Positions 47,255-56,637 of a DNA stretch of 64,000 nucleotides are shown in pieces. The stretch covers positions 620,001-684,000 of the forward strand of contig JAZKBK010000001.1 of assembly GCA_040388625.1 (NCBI GenBank), given 5' to 3'. A model generated the notes under the pieces. The model ran no database searches. It was not told the DNA's origin and saw nothing but the letters and a program-made list of their open reading frames with translations. Within the stretch, counting starts at the first letter, position 1. Every line of letters begins with the position of its first letter. Both the position numbers and the translations under genes were made by a program. Origin of the DNA: Gemmatimonadota bacterium (GTDB lineage: Bacteria > Gemmatimonadota > Gemmatimonadetes > Gemmatimonadales > Gemmatimonadaceae).

Positions 47255-47635
47255 CGAGATCTCTCCTAACAAAATGGAAGGTGTGTGCGCTCCGGTAATC
47301 CGACGACCAAAGCGCCCCCGTAACAGACGTTGGTTGCCGGTTGGGCCAGAGGTGTGCCATTTCTCACTCGTGGATGCAACTGTTTACAACTGCGCCTTCG
47401 GACGACGGCCCAAACGCTGCCATTTGATCGAATCAAATCCTTAAGCGTTGGTGATTTGCACTACGTATGGATAGGTCTCCAATCCGAAGGAGGTATCGAT
47501 GCCGCGCGCCGATACTGCGCACGCCTCAGGGAATCTGCGCAGCGTGACTGTGGCTTCCTTGCATCATGTGGTGCGGCACCACCACGCGCGTGCGCACGTG
47601 CCGATGAGCGAACGGCGCGATCGGTTGCCTAGCAC
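47255..47635. other. gene-free gap upstream of the Tad locus
   Basis: No coding frame with family character is seen on either strand. The part next to the first pilin is likely its leader and promoter (see the sigma-54-like site at 47345-47359); the part at 47400-47635 holds nothing recognised. Confidence 0.5.
47345..47359 (-). promoter_or_regulatory. possible sigma-54 promoter of the Tad pilin genes
   Basis: The complement reads TGGCACACCTCTGGC. It has the GG and GC at the spacing of a -24/-12 promoter (TGGCAC, 5 bases, TGGC), with one mismatch at the -12 element. It would start RNA about 80 bases before the first pilin. The site is short and could be chance. Confidence 0.3.
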
Positions 47636-48397
47636 CTATTGGTAGGCGCGAGCGACGGTCGGTAGATGTATTGGCCCCAATGCACCGACGCGCGTGCGAT
47701 ACGCAGCGTATTCCGGAAACACTGCCGTCAGAACATCCTCTTCATATCTGATACGCGCCCATGTCATCGCGAACCAGATCACCATGAGGATCGCGACCTG
47801 GATCGTCGGGTGTTGAATCGTGATACCCGCGTAGCTCAGCGTGTATGCCAGGTAAAGTGGGTGTCGCGCGATCGCATACGGTCCCCGCGTAACCAGCCCA
47901 CGCGCCGCCGGCTCGAGACTGATCGAGGACCGGAGATACCACAGTCCCCACGCAGACATGCACGCACCGCTGAAGACGAGAATGTTGCCCGTCGGCACGG
48001 CCCAATGTGCGATCGTCGGAAACGTACGCGTGACCGGCGTCAGCCACGACGGCTCCCGTGATGCCGCAAATGCCAGAAACAGTGGCACCGCGAACGTCCC
48101 GCCGTACGCCGCGATCCGCGGACCGAGCCCGCGCACGGAAGCGCGTGCACGTCGCCGGCCGAGGAACGCAAGTCCGGCCGCCACCTCGTACGCGAATACC
48201 GGTATCAGCGCCAACGACACCGCCGGAGCGATTCGAACATCCCACGCGGCAAGCGCGAGGAATGCAAGAAATCCCACGATGTCGGACCAGTGTCGGCCGG
48301 CCGCGTTCGCCGACGCTTCGTCGTGGACCACCACCCGGGTAGCTGGCGCCGCGCTCGCTGTCGCAGCGGGGGGCGTTACGGGAGTCGAATTGCGCAT
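47636..48397 (-). CDS. isoprenylcysteine/phospholipid methyltransferase-family membrane protein
   Basis: This 253-residue protein has about five to six membrane helices. Its C-terminal half carries the methyltransferase motif of the ICMT/PEMT family: RGLVTRGPYAIARHPLYLAY, then IRYEEDVLTAVFPEYAAYRTRV with the conserved Glu-Glu and Arg. The family uses S-adenosylmethionine to methylate small or lipid substrates; the substrate here is unknown. An N-terminal region of about 35 residues before the first helix is Ala/Pro-rich. Confidence 0.78.
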   Translation of the reverse strand: MRNSTPVTPPAATASAAPATRVVVHDEASANAAGRHWSDIVGFLAFLALAAWDVRIAPAVSLALIPVFAYEVAAGLAFLGRRRARASVRGLGPRIAAYGGTFAVPLFLAFAASREPSWLTPVTRTFPTIAHWAVPTGNILVFSGACMSAWGLWYLRSSISLEPAARGLVTRGPYAIARHPLYLAYTLSYAGITIQHPTIQVAILMVIWFAMTWARIRYEEDVLTAVFPEYAAYRTRVGALGPIHLPTVARAYQ

Positions 48398-48672
48398 CGT
48401 TTTCCTGAAGGAGCCTGTAGCATCACTTCGTGAGCGCGCGGTCTCGCATCAACGCTTGTTGCCTTGCGTGTTGCTCGAGGCTGCCGAGTGGCAACGCGGC
48501 GATGGACCGAAGAAGAATGTAACGTGCTGGAAAGCGGAATGCGATGCGGTTCCAGCGCCTATTCGGGCAGTCTTTCCATTGTACTTGCGCCCTCCATCAT
48601 CCTCCGCTCACTTCCGCCGTCCCGGCATTCGGCGCGGATGACGAGTTGCCGGCGCCAGGACAGTCGTTATTT

Positions 48673-49593
48673 CTACGCGTCGCGCGGTGCGAGCCCGAGC
48701 ATCCTTCGCATCATCGCTCCCAACGGCAAGCTGCCCTGCGCAGCCTCGCCGTACTCCACCGCATGGACCAGCGCAACGCCGTCGCGGGGCCTCAGGTCCG
48801 GCTCCTTCGCGAGGCAGCTCATCACCAGCTTGCAGAACCAGGCCGGTGTCCCGGTCTGATGCGTCGACAGCGAGACGGGACGCTCGGCGATCTGGGCGGC
48901 AATCAGTCTCTGTGCCGTATGCGCAGTCGGAAAAGGATGATGTCCGGCAATCATTTCGTACGTCACAACGCCCCACGAATACACGTCGGTGCGAGCATCT
49001 ATCGCGTCGCCGCATGCCTGCTCCGGCGCCATGTAAGCCGGCGTGCCGAGCGACGTCCCGAGGCTCGTGAGCGTTGGATCCGCCGCCTCCGTCCGTGCCT
49101 CGTGCAGCGCGTGCGCGATCCCGAAATCCGTGACGGAGGCCGCGCCGCCCGTCAGCAGGATGTTATCCGGCTTGATGTCGCGATGCACCATCTCCGCATC
49201 GTGCGCCGCTGCAAGCGCCTTCGCAACGTCGCCCGCAAGTTGGACCGCCTCCGCGTACGGAACGCGCCCGCGTCCGAGCCGCACCCGCAACGACTCGCCG
49301 CGCACGAATGGCATTATGTAGTAAGGGATCTCGTCGGTCGTGTGGCCCGCCGAAAGCACAGGCACGATGTGCGGGCTCTGCAACGTCGCTGCAGCGTGTA
49401 CTTCGCGCGAGAAGCGTTGCACCGATACTCCGGATGCAAGCTCCGGGAGGAGCGCCTTGATGACAACCTGTCGGCCAAGACTTGTGTCGTCCGCAAGAAA
49501 GACGCGCGACATGCCGCCACCGCCGAGCTCGGCGCCCAGCGTGTACGCATCGCCGAGTGCGCTCTGCAACGACTCGCGCAGGTCCACAGTCAC
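48673..49593 (-). CDS. Hanks-type serine/threonine protein kinase
   Basis: This 306-residue protein is nearly all kinase domain. It has the glycine loop LGGGGMSRVF (23-32), Lys at K46, catalytic VHRDIKPDN (136-144), DFG at 156-158 and the APE-type MAPEQ. There is no membrane helix or sensor domain, so input must come from partners. I start at GTG 49593, overlapping the preceding gene by 4 bases; a longer frame would overlap that gene completely. It is the last of a five-gene run that begins with an outer-membrane porin. Confidence 0.92.
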   Translation of the reverse strand: MTVDLRESLQSALGDAYTLGAELGGGGMSRVFLADDTSLGRQVVIKALLPELASGVSVQRFSREVHAAATLQSPHIVPVLSAGHTTDEIPYYIMPFVRGESLRVRLGRGRVPYAEAVQLAGDVAKALAAAHDAEMVHRDIKPDNILLTGGAASVTDFGIAHALHEARTEAADPTLTSLGTSLGTPAYMAPEQACGDAIDARTDVYSWGVVTYEMIAGHHPFPTAHTAQRLIAAQIAERPVSLSTHQTGTPAWFCKLVMSCLAKEPDLRPRDGVALVHAVEYGEAAQGSLPLGAMMRRMLGLAPRDA

Positions 49594-49859
49594 TTCCGAT
49601 ACCAGACCCGGAGAAACTGATACCACTCGTTCACCGACGTCATCGCCTCCTCCGTCTCGACCCGTCCGTCGTTGGTCCCCTCGCTCCTGTCCAGCGTGAT
49701 GTTGGGGAGCACGACGGTTTCGACGTTCGTGGCCTCGATGCCGTTCGCTTCGATCCACTCATTCGCAGCCGCGACCGCCGCGTCGAAGTTCTCCATCTGA
49801 TCAGCGTGAAGCATGCCGCGCTTGATGAGGTGTGGCGCGAAGTCGTGATAGGCGATCAT
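49590..49859 (-). CDS. hypothetical 89-residue protein
   Basis: A short soluble protein opens MIAYHDFAPHLIKRGMLHADQ and has a regular alpha/beta look (FDAAVAAANEWIEANGIEATNVETVVLPN). It has no membrane helix or signal. No family recognised. It overlaps both neighbours by 4 bases, between the membrane protein and the kinase, so it is co-translated with them; partner or substrate of the kinase is a reasonable guess only. Confidence 0.75.
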   Translation of the reverse strand: MIAYHDFAPHLIKRGMLHADQMENFDAAVAAANEWIEANGIEATNVETVVLPNITLDRSEGTNDGRVETEEAMTSVNEWYQFLRVWYRK

Positions 49860-50512
49860 TGTCCGGTCGTTGGTTGCGGCGGTGACGGAGCCGGGCCGCT
49901 GTCAGCCTTCTGCGCCACGCCCATCTCCTTGAGTTTCCTGCCCAGTACCTGCTCGGCCTGCTCGTAAGTCGCGTGCAGGTCGTTTTCCGACGTCACGACT
50001 TCGCGCAGATAATTGTCGGCGCTGCGCACAGCCAGGTCGGCGTCGCCAGGCTTGAAGTTGCTGGCCTGCATCATCGACTGGAAGCCGGCACGACTGTCTT
50101 CCCGGAATCGGTCCTGGAGCGTGTACGTCAGCGAAAGTGCGCGCACCGTCTCGTAGTCGAGATGCGTCAGCGCGCCGGTCAGGGTCGCGGTCTGCCACGC
50201 TGTCTGCAGCAGGAAGGGAGGGCGCAGGCCGTCGATTCCTACCGAGCTCTGAAATTCCGCCTGCGTGCGTATCGAGTGCGACTTCTCCGCCTTCTGCAGT
50301 ATCGAGCGAAGTCCTTCGTGATACAATAGAATGTCATCTACGCGCGCCTCGTTCTGTCGTATCTCCGTCGCGAAATTGGACATGGATTCGGTCGCGAGCT
50401 CGCGCGCTGCTCTGCGCTGCTTCCACTGATCCACCCACAGCGCCAGAAGAATGCTCACAGTCACGGCAATGGACTGAACTATCACCTCTGCCAGCCACGC
50501 AGGTTTGCGCAT
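49856..50512 (-). CDS. membrane-anchored protein of unknown function
   Basis: This 218-residue protein has one N-terminal membrane helix (VIVQSIAVTVSILLALWVD), then a helix-rich domain of about 170 residues with several charged heptads (ATEIRQNEARVDDILLYHEGL). It ends in a Pro-rich tail. The N-terminal QSIAVTVSILLALWVDQWKQRR pattern (helix then Trp/Lys/Arg) recurs in many unnamed bacterial membrane proteins. It lies between the PstS-like gene and the 89-residue gene. Confidence 0.75.
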   Translation of the reverse strand: MRKPAWLAEVIVQSIAVTVSILLALWVDQWKQRRAARELATESMSNFATEIRQNEARVDDILLYHEGLRSILQKAEKSHSIRTQAEFQSSVGIDGLRPPFLLQTAWQTATLTGALTHLDYETVRALSLTYTLQDRFREDSRAGFQSMMQASNFKPGDADLAVRSADNYLREVVTSENDLHATYEQAEQVLGRKLKEMGVAQKADSGPAPSPPQPTTGQ

Positions 50513-50538
50513 GATTACAGCGATCTGCGTGGCAACGA

Positions 50539-51078
50539 CTACTTGAGCGGATACCCCGGGTCCGACGGCAGCTTGCCGTCGATCCTGAGAACCTTCGAGT
50601 TGGACGTTACCGCCGAAGCGAGAACGAAGGTAATCGATCCGGGAACGTTGTCCACGAGATTGATGGCCATGTCCGAGCTGTACACGATCTTGGGACCGCC
50701 GGCCACTTCGGCGCGGAACATCTTGCCGATCCAGTACTGCCTGAACTGGTCCTCGTCCATGCGATAGATCAGATCCAGCACCACGGCCCGCTCGGGCGCA
50801 ACCGGCGCGCGAACGAGCAGCGTGATCTTGGACCGGTCAGGCCAGAACTGTTGCTGGCCCAGAAATATCCTGCGCAGCTCGGCGAACGAGATATCCGATA
50901 CGGTGCTGTGTGGATTCACGACGATCGCGATCGCCTGCCTGCCTGCCGCTGTTGCCTGCGCATCCGATCTGGTGAACGGCATGCACAACATCGTCGCGCA
51001 CAACATGATGATCCGCGCCGTCGTCAAGCGGGGTGCGCCGGTGCAGGCTCGCTGAAGGGCGTACTGGATGGTCGTCAC
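50539..51078 (-). CDS. PstS-like periplasmic substrate-binding protein (short)
   Basis: A 179-residue protein with a signal sequence (IIMLCATMLCMPFTRSDAQA) resembles the phosphate-binding PstS family: AIVVNPHSTVSDISFAELRRIFLGQQQFWPDRSKI, then FRQYWIGKMFRAEVAGGPKI and LVDNVPGSITFVLASAV. It is about half the length of a full PstS, so one lobe may be missing. It overlaps the porin gene by 4 bases. No PstCAB permease is nearby. Confidence 0.78.
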   Translation of the reverse strand: MTTIQYALQRACTGAPRLTTARIIMLCATMLCMPFTRSDAQATAAGRQAIAIVVNPHSTVSDISFAELRRIFLGQQQFWPDRSKITLLVRAPVAPERAVVLDLIYRMDEDQFRQYWIGKMFRAEVAGGPKIVYSSDMAINLVDNVPGSITFVLASAVTSNSKVLRIDGKLPSDPGYPLK

Positions 51079-52184
51079 GGCTGCATCGGGTTATGGTCGC
51101 CGCCGCCGAGGTCGGGAACGGTGAAGCTCGCCTGCACGTACGCGCCATTGGACCAGTCGTGGGTCTCGAACCTCTCACGCCGGTATTCAGCCTTGAGCGC
51201 GGCGAACGACGTGAAGTCGTACCGCACTCCCGCGATTCCGCCATCGTAACCCAGTGCAAGTGGCGCAAACACCACGTCGCCCGCAGCAATGTCCGTCCGC
51301 TCGGCGCGTATGTACGGCTTCCACTGATGGGCCGCGCCGGTGAGACGGTAGGCAAGCTGCGCGTAGCCGGCGTGATTGTGCGTGGTCGCGCCGCCGGTGA
51401 CGGGCGTGTGATCGATCATCACATATTCCGCGATGAACTCCGGCCGCTCGCGCTGCCACGCGATGTACGCCGAGGAGATGCCCTCGGTGGATTCCGGGCC
51501 GCTCGCCTCGCTCACACGATCGTGATAGTAATCGGCGCCGACCTGCATCCCGAACAATGCTGCCGGATGTGCCGACACCGCCAGCGTCCAGGCACGATTG
51601 CCATTCACGTCGCCAGCGTCGCCGCCGCGCGAGATGACACTGCCGCGTCCATTACCGACGCCGGCCGAGTACTGAAGGCCTAGATCCTCCGACGGAATAT
51701 TTCCCTCCACGAATGCACCGACGAAATGCGTCGGGATGAGCTGACTTCCAAACTTGATCATTTCCGGGCGCGACACCGTGGTCTGCAACCACGTTCCGTG
51801 ATGAAAGGTGGTGTTCCAGTATCCCACGGGAGTATGGTAGCGGCCGACGGAAAGCTTTACCGCATCACTGAAGTCGTAACGCAGGATCGAGCGCTCGACC
51901 TCGAAGGCATAACCTGTTGGTTGCGCCGTGGCGCTGAACTCACCGAAGTAATTGAGCCGGTCGTTGAAGGATACGATAATGTGGCCGACCAGCTGGCCGA
52001 GCTCGAATCCCGATGGGATCTTTCGGTCGGTGGCGACGTAGGACGCGTCGCCGAAGAGCATCGCGCGCACTTGCGGAATTACCGGGCCGGATGGCTGTGG
52101 TGTGGAGACGGTATCCTGTGCATCCGCCACTTGCATCGGCGCCAGGCACATCAGGAGGACTACGACCGCGATCGGAGTGCGCAT
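51075..52184 (-). CDS. outer-membrane porin-like beta-barrel protein
   Basis: This 369-residue protein has a signal peptide (MRTPIAVVVLLMCLAPMQVADA). Alternating amphipathic strands follow with many Tyr/Phe, e.g. LNYFGEFSATAQPTGYAFEVERSILRYDF and FAALKAEYRRERFETHDWSNGAYVQASFTVPDL; the end is a barrel-type strand. The overall look is of a phosphate-selective (OprO/P-like) porin, supported only weakly by the PstS-like gene directly after it. I start at ATG 52184, since upstream frames lack a signal. Confidence 0.72.
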   Translation of the reverse strand: MRTPIAVVVLLMCLAPMQVADAQDTVSTPQPSGPVIPQVRAMLFGDASYVATDRKIPSGFELGQLVGHIIVSFNDRLNYFGEFSATAQPTGYAFEVERSILRYDFSDAVKLSVGRYHTPVGYWNTTFHHGTWLQTTVSRPEMIKFGSQLIPTHFVGAFVEGNIPSEDLGLQYSAGVGNGRGSVISRGGDAGDVNGNRAWTLAVSAHPAALFGMQVGADYYHDRVSEASGPESTEGISSAYIAWQRERPEFIAEYVMIDHTPVTGGATTHNHAGYAQLAYRLTGAAHQWKPYIRAERTDIAAGDVVFAPLALGYDGGIAGVRYDFTSFAALKAEYRRERFETHDWSNGAYVQASFTVPDLGGGDHNPMQP

Positions 52185-52305
52185 GTCCGGAGACGAATGT
52201 GGGGCCTGCCTTACACGCCGCAAACTTATGGGTGTCGCGCTGCGACGGCAAGCGAGGCTGGCGGACCACCGGCGCCTCGTACCGCCGGTGGCCCGCGCCG
52301 ACACG

Positions 52306-55300
52306 TCATCCCGTTGCCATGCTCGCGTCGCTCGCGATGATGAGACCACCGGTGTAAGCGACGTACGGCACCGTGACTGACGTTGTAGTGGTCGTTCCGC
52401 TGAGGAGGGTCGTGGAATCCTCGCTGCCGTAGGACCCGTTGACGGTCGCAACCTCCACGTTGAGGCCCAAAGCGGCGCTGACCACCTCCTTGACCGTACT
52501 CGACGATTGCTCGATAACCGCGCGCGAGACGGTTTGGCTTCCGGGAGCACTCGTACGGCTGACTTCGAAGAGATACTGTTTTACGCCTGCCGCAAGCGTG
52601 AAGTCATGCTGCCCCGAATAATGGCAGACCTTGATCGGAAGCGAAGGAGGATCGGGCAGCGTAGAGAGATTTTCAGGCTTACCTGTAATTGTCACGTCGC
52701 CCGAGACTTCGACGTGAAGAGCCATCGCCGGGTCGACGTTCGCAGACAGGATGAACGGCGGGCCCAGATCGCCAGACAGGTCTCCCACCGGTTTGCCGCC
52801 TTGCTGCAGCCGAACGGTAAACCGTCCGACGGCGCCGGTAGCATTCCTGTAACCCGTCACATCGGACGCGTCGAACTGGAACAGATTGAAGATGAAAGTG
52901 CGGCTGGTGCCTGTGATCGGCTGCGGCGGAGCTGGCGCACCCTTGGGTACGACAGGTGGCTGCGTCGGCGCTGCCGGAGCCATCGGTTGCGCTGGTGCTA
53001 CCGCGGTCGAAGTCCCGCTGTCGCCCCCGGTTGCTCCACCCGACGTCGCACCAGAAGCCGACCCAGTAGCCGCGGCTCCGCTCGTCGGCGCGGGTGTGCC
53101 CCCGCCGCTCGCGCCACTACTACTCCCACCGGCAGTCGGTGCGACGGCTGCTCCGCCACCTGCGCTGCCGGATGCTCCCTTCGCACCCCCGCCGGAGGTA
53201 GCGCCGCCACCTGTTGTCCCACCACCGCCGCCGGATTTGTCGATCTGCTTGCCCGCAAGGCTTGTCGCATCGCTCGCGAGTGATTGCAGTAAACTCGCGA
53301 CCTCGGACGACGTCGACATGTCGCGGAAGATGTCACTCTTCCCAAGCAGTGCCAGCGCGCCCGCCATTGCCACGGGATCCGGCGCCGCCGGCGGGTTCAC
53401 GATATTGAGCATCGAGCTCGGGAACGCAGTCGGCGTGGTTGATGTCTGCACGTTCCGCGTGCCAAGTCCGATGTCGGTGATCGCAGGTGCGGCGTCAGGA
53501 TCCGGCGACTTCTGCCAATCCCAGAAGCGGGTGTCGTCGATTACCTCGGCCGCATTGCAGTGCCCGAGCTTCGCCTCCGCAAATATCCCGCGGGTCGGAA
53601 GGCTGACGACGCGTTCGTCGCGCGCGGGCGAAACAATCGGAAGCGCCGGCATGCTTCCTTGGAGGTTGCTGCTGGTCGCGACGTCAATGAGACTCGGATC
53701 CAGTGCGAACGCGGTGCTGTCGCCCAACACGTCGAGCGCGCGATTGGTGATCGCTTCAAAGATTGGCCGGACCTGCCCATGCACGTTGAGCGTGGAGCCA
53801 CGAAGGCGCATATAGCGCGAATTGGGATCCTCACCCAGCCATATCAGCCGGTAGTAGTACGATTTGTTGTTGTCGAGGTGATATTTCAGACGCACGCGCA
53901 ACAGATTCTCGTCGTCGGTCAATTTTGATTCTGGAGTTGGCGCGGTCGGAGCCGGGGGCAGGGTCGAAGTAAATATGGTGAAAGTGCCTGTAGATCCTTG
54001 CACGTGAGGATCCAGCGTCGTGGGCGTTGCTAGTTGCCCCACCAGGATATTCGAGCCGTCAGACATAATCGCGGCAACCGAACCGCCAGCAAATGAAATA
54101 GCGAACTTGTTGTCGACGCTTCCAGGGTCCCCGGAATCCCCGTCGAATGTGAAACTGAAATCGATTTCGGTAATTTGGCGCCGAGTGATCGACGAAGCAG
54201 GTACCGCTACAAAGCTTTCTGTGCGGCTTGATTGCTGAAAATTGCCATCTTGCTGGAGTTGATCGGCGGGTTTCAGGGAATCGTTGCGCTGCAACGTGAT
54301 GGAAGTGCCGTCGTTCAAGATGACTTTGGCTCTTAGCGTGCCTCCGGTAATTGACGGAATGTCCACCTGCAGGGAGATGCTGAAGCTACGTATCATCTGT
54401 GCAAACGGATCGGGGGGCGCCGGCAGTGGCAGCAAAGTCCACGCGAAGTACTTCTCAACGGCGGCGAACCCAGGCAGCAGCGACGCATCGACAAGACCCG
54501 GTTCCAGATACCGTCGAAATGTGAAGATGGCTTCTTCGTCGAAGTCCGGCATGTGGCTGGGTATGAGTACCGCCGGCGTAACATCGGCCCGCTCCACAAC
54601 GACGCGGAAGTGCCGCAACACTTCGTAATACAGCAGCGTCATCGCGTGAGCGTGATTGTGATTGCGCACCGTTCGCGTCTGCGCGCTCGCCTGTTCGGAC
54701 TGCTTGCTCTGCACGACGACCGTGCTTCTCAGATCTCTGACGGCGGTCGAGTGCTGCGCGAACGAATCCTGCAGTGACTGAACCGTTTGGGAGCTGACGT
54801 CGCGATCCCCCTGCGTCGTCGAATACCCGCCACCAATCGAGCCCACGGCCGAGCCGTATGCGCTCGATACCGCTGCAGCGATGCCGCCCAGGAGTGAGCC
54901 GCCTGCCTGAAACTCGTGCACGGTCGCGCTCACAACTTCATCCACCGTCCGGTCGCGCACCTGGCTGTGCTCCAGCGTGTCGGTGAGCATGTTTTCTTCG
55001 TTGCGCGAATCGGTCGACTGTCGCGCCCAATCGACAATCGCAAGGTTTACCTGCTCGCCCGGCGCGAGCGGTAAGCTGTAGGCGATCTGCCCAAGTCCAT
55101 GCCCAACCGGAATCCAGGTGACGTCGTAGTTCACGATCAGCGCCAGCTGAGTGTTTCCGGTGAACGCGAGTGGCGCAAATTCCGGTTTTATCGCAGTCTG
55201 TGCGAGCGGTTTCGCAACAACCAGCTCGGCCCGGCCCTTTGCGTTCGCGCCCTTTGGAGCTGGCGCCGCCGCGGGCGACGTAATGGTTACGTCATACATG

Positions 55301-55890
55301 CTCGGCAACTGCACGATCTGATGCACCTGGAAGTGCTGCGTCGCGACGTTGGATGGAAGCAGCGCCTCGCATCCATCCTGACCGACCAGCATCGCTGGAA
55401 CGTTGGCGAACGATCCTGGCGACAGATTGAGGTCTACCAGAGTCGGCGACTGCATTGACGGGTAACTTCCGGCGTCCGCCTCATACACGCCGTTCCTGTC
55501 GACAGCGAGCCGCAGGACTATCGCTTCCGGTCCTGTTTGCGCACTGGGCAAAGCGTCCACGACACTCTGCAACGGCCCGTAGATGTGCAGCGAGAGACCG
55601 TCCAGCTGACTGGCGAGGCTGCCTCCAGTCTGTATCTCGGTAAGTATCTCGGTCTGGCGTCGTAACGGCTCAAGATCCCACGAGAGGTAGCCGGCGTGGT
55701 CGCTCGCCAATACTCCCAGAGCGATCTCTACACTCTGCCGCGGAACAGATTGGCCATCCCCGCTCTGCCCCAGACCCAGCTGTGCGGTCGCGAACACCGG
55801 GACGTTCGCCACTGGAGCGCCGGTATCGGTCTCCATCAGGAAAACGGAAAACCGCCCAGGGCCTTCGTTTGCTCCGAAAGGGACACTCAT
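52306..55890 (-). CDS. large (1194-residue) protein of unknown function
   Basis: I do not recognise this protein. It has no signal peptide. Residues 10-60 look like an Ig/transthyretin-type beta domain (FSVFLMETDTGAPVANVPVF). Residues 240-300 include TWIPVGHGLGQIAYSLPLAP. Residues 296-410 are rich in helix and in Ser/Gln. Residues 410-426 form the striking NHNHAHAMTLLYYEVLR. A beta-rich part runs 500-640, then a less clear region to 885. A low-complexity Gly/Ser/Ala/Thr/Pro linker spans 886-990. A compact C-terminal domain (about 995-1194) opens RTFIFNLFQFDASDV. It lies between a Spy-like gene and the porin, all on the minus strand. Confidence 0.8.
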   Translation of the reverse strand: MSVPFGANEGPGRFSVFLMETDTGAPVANVPVFATAQLGLGQSGDGQSVPRQSVEIALGVLASDHAGYLSWDLEPLRRQTEILTEIQTGGSLASQLDGLSLHIYGPLQSVVDALPSAQTGPEAIVLRLAVDRNGVYEADAGSYPSMQSPTLVDLNLSPGSFANVPAMLVGQDGCEALLPSNVATQHFQVHQIVQLPSMYDVTITSPAAAPAPKGANAKGRAELVVAKPLAQTAIKPEFAPLAFTGNTQLALIVNYDVTWIPVGHGLGQIAYSLPLAPGEQVNLAIVDWARQSTDSRNEENMLTDTLEHSQVRDRTVDEVVSATVHEFQAGGSLLGGIAAAVSSAYGSAVGSIGGGYSTTQGDRDVSSQTVQSLQDSFAQHSTAVRDLRSTVVVQSKQSEQASAQTRTVRNHNHAHAMTLLYYEVLRHFRVVVERADVTPAVLIPSHMPDFDEEAIFTFRRYLEPGLVDASLLPGFAAVEKYFAWTLLPLPAPPDPFAQMIRSFSISLQVDIPSITGGTLRAKVILNDGTSITLQRNDSLKPADQLQQDGNFQQSSRTESFVAVPASSITRRQITEIDFSFTFDGDSGDPGSVDNKFAISFAGGSVAAIMSDGSNILVGQLATPTTLDPHVQGSTGTFTIFTSTLPPAPTAPTPESKLTDDENLLRVRLKYHLDNNKSYYYRLIWLGEDPNSRYMRLRGSTLNVHGQVRPIFEAITNRALDVLGDSTAFALDPSLIDVATSSNLQGSMPALPIVSPARDERVVSLPTRGIFAEAKLGHCNAAEVIDDTRFWDWQKSPDPDAAPAITDIGLGTRNVQTSTTPTAFPSSMLNIVNPPAAPDPVAMAGALALLGKSDIFRDMSTSSEVASLLQSLASDATSLAGKQIDKSGGGGGTTGGGATSGGGAKGASGSAGGGAAVAPTAGGSSSGASGGGTPAPTSGAAATGSASGATSGGATGGDSGTSTAVAPAQPMAPAAPTQPPVVPKGAPAPPQPITGTSRTFIFNLFQFDASDVTGYRNATGAVGRFTVRLQQGGKPVGDLSGDLGPPFILSANVDPAMALHVEVSGDVTITGKPENLSTLPDPPSLPIKVCHYSGQHDFTLAAGVKQYLFEVSRTSAPGSQTVSRAVIEQSSSTVKEVVSAALGLNVEVATVNGSYGSEDSTTLLSGTTTTTSVTVPYVAYTGGLIIASDASMATG

Positions 55891-56100
55891 GCCGGTATCC
55901 AGCGTCGGTTGTGAATTGCGTTACCGCGCGGCCAGGACGAAACGGGTCGCAGTTGGCGGCTGGTGTTCGCAGCATATTGAGGGCCACGGCGGAGCCGGCG
56001 TGCAGCGCGATGCTGGGCGCATCAATGCGGTCCGCGCGTTTTTTCACATTCCGGGCCGACTTTGCGCGTCGCTGAGCGCGACGTGCACCAGCAACTGGCG

Positions 56101-56637
56101 TTACGGTTGCGGACCGCCAGGATCGCCGTTGTTCCCGCGTTGCATTTCGCGAATGCGCTGCCGAATCTGGGCCTGGAGCCCAACGTATTGCGCAACCTGC
56201 ACCGGCGTCATGAAGCTGGAGAGCTGTTGCTGCTCGTCCTGCTGCAACGCGAAGCGCTTACCCTGAAGGTCGTGCGCCTGCGCCATGAGTTGTGCAACCC
56301 GGGCCTGATCGGCCGAGCTTCCCTTGGCCATCTCGTCACGCAGACTCATGCGAACGCCGCGCTCCTGCTCCAGGAGAGCATTACGCTCACTACCGATGCT
56401 TGCATTGACGGAGCGCAGACGATTGACCTGATCGTCGTTCAGGTTGAGCCGCTGCCGAACTATCTGCTCGCTGCGCTGACGAAACTCCTGCTCCAGCGCC
56501 TGCCTGTGCGGCTGCACGCCCTGCGCCGGCGGCGGACGCATCGGCCGTATGCGACGGCCCTGGGCACTCGCGGTTGTGGCGCCGGCGACACTCGTTACGC
56601 ACAGCACCGCGGCCGTCATGAGGGTAACTACTCTCAT
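56101..56637 (-). CDS. Spy/CpxP-like periplasmic chaperone
   Basis: This 178-residue protein has a signal peptide (to VAGATTASAQG) and an all-helical body with LNLNDDQVNRL and TPVQVAQYVGLQAQI, the LTxxQ-type repeats of Spy/CpxP. It is likely a periplasmic refolding chaperone. Its gene overlaps the anti-sigma factor gene by 4 bases, so it is co-expressed with the sigma pair and is probably a target of that envelope-stress control. Confidence 0.8.
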   Translation of the reverse strand: MRVVTLMTAAVLCVTSVAGATTASAQGRRIRPMRPPPAQGVQPHRQALEQEFRQRSEQIVRQRLNLNDDQVNRLRSVNASIGSERNALLEQERGVRMSLRDEMAKGSSADQARVAQLMAQAHDLQGKRFALQQDEQQQLSSFMTPVQVAQYVGLQAQIRQRIREMQRGNNGDPGGPQP

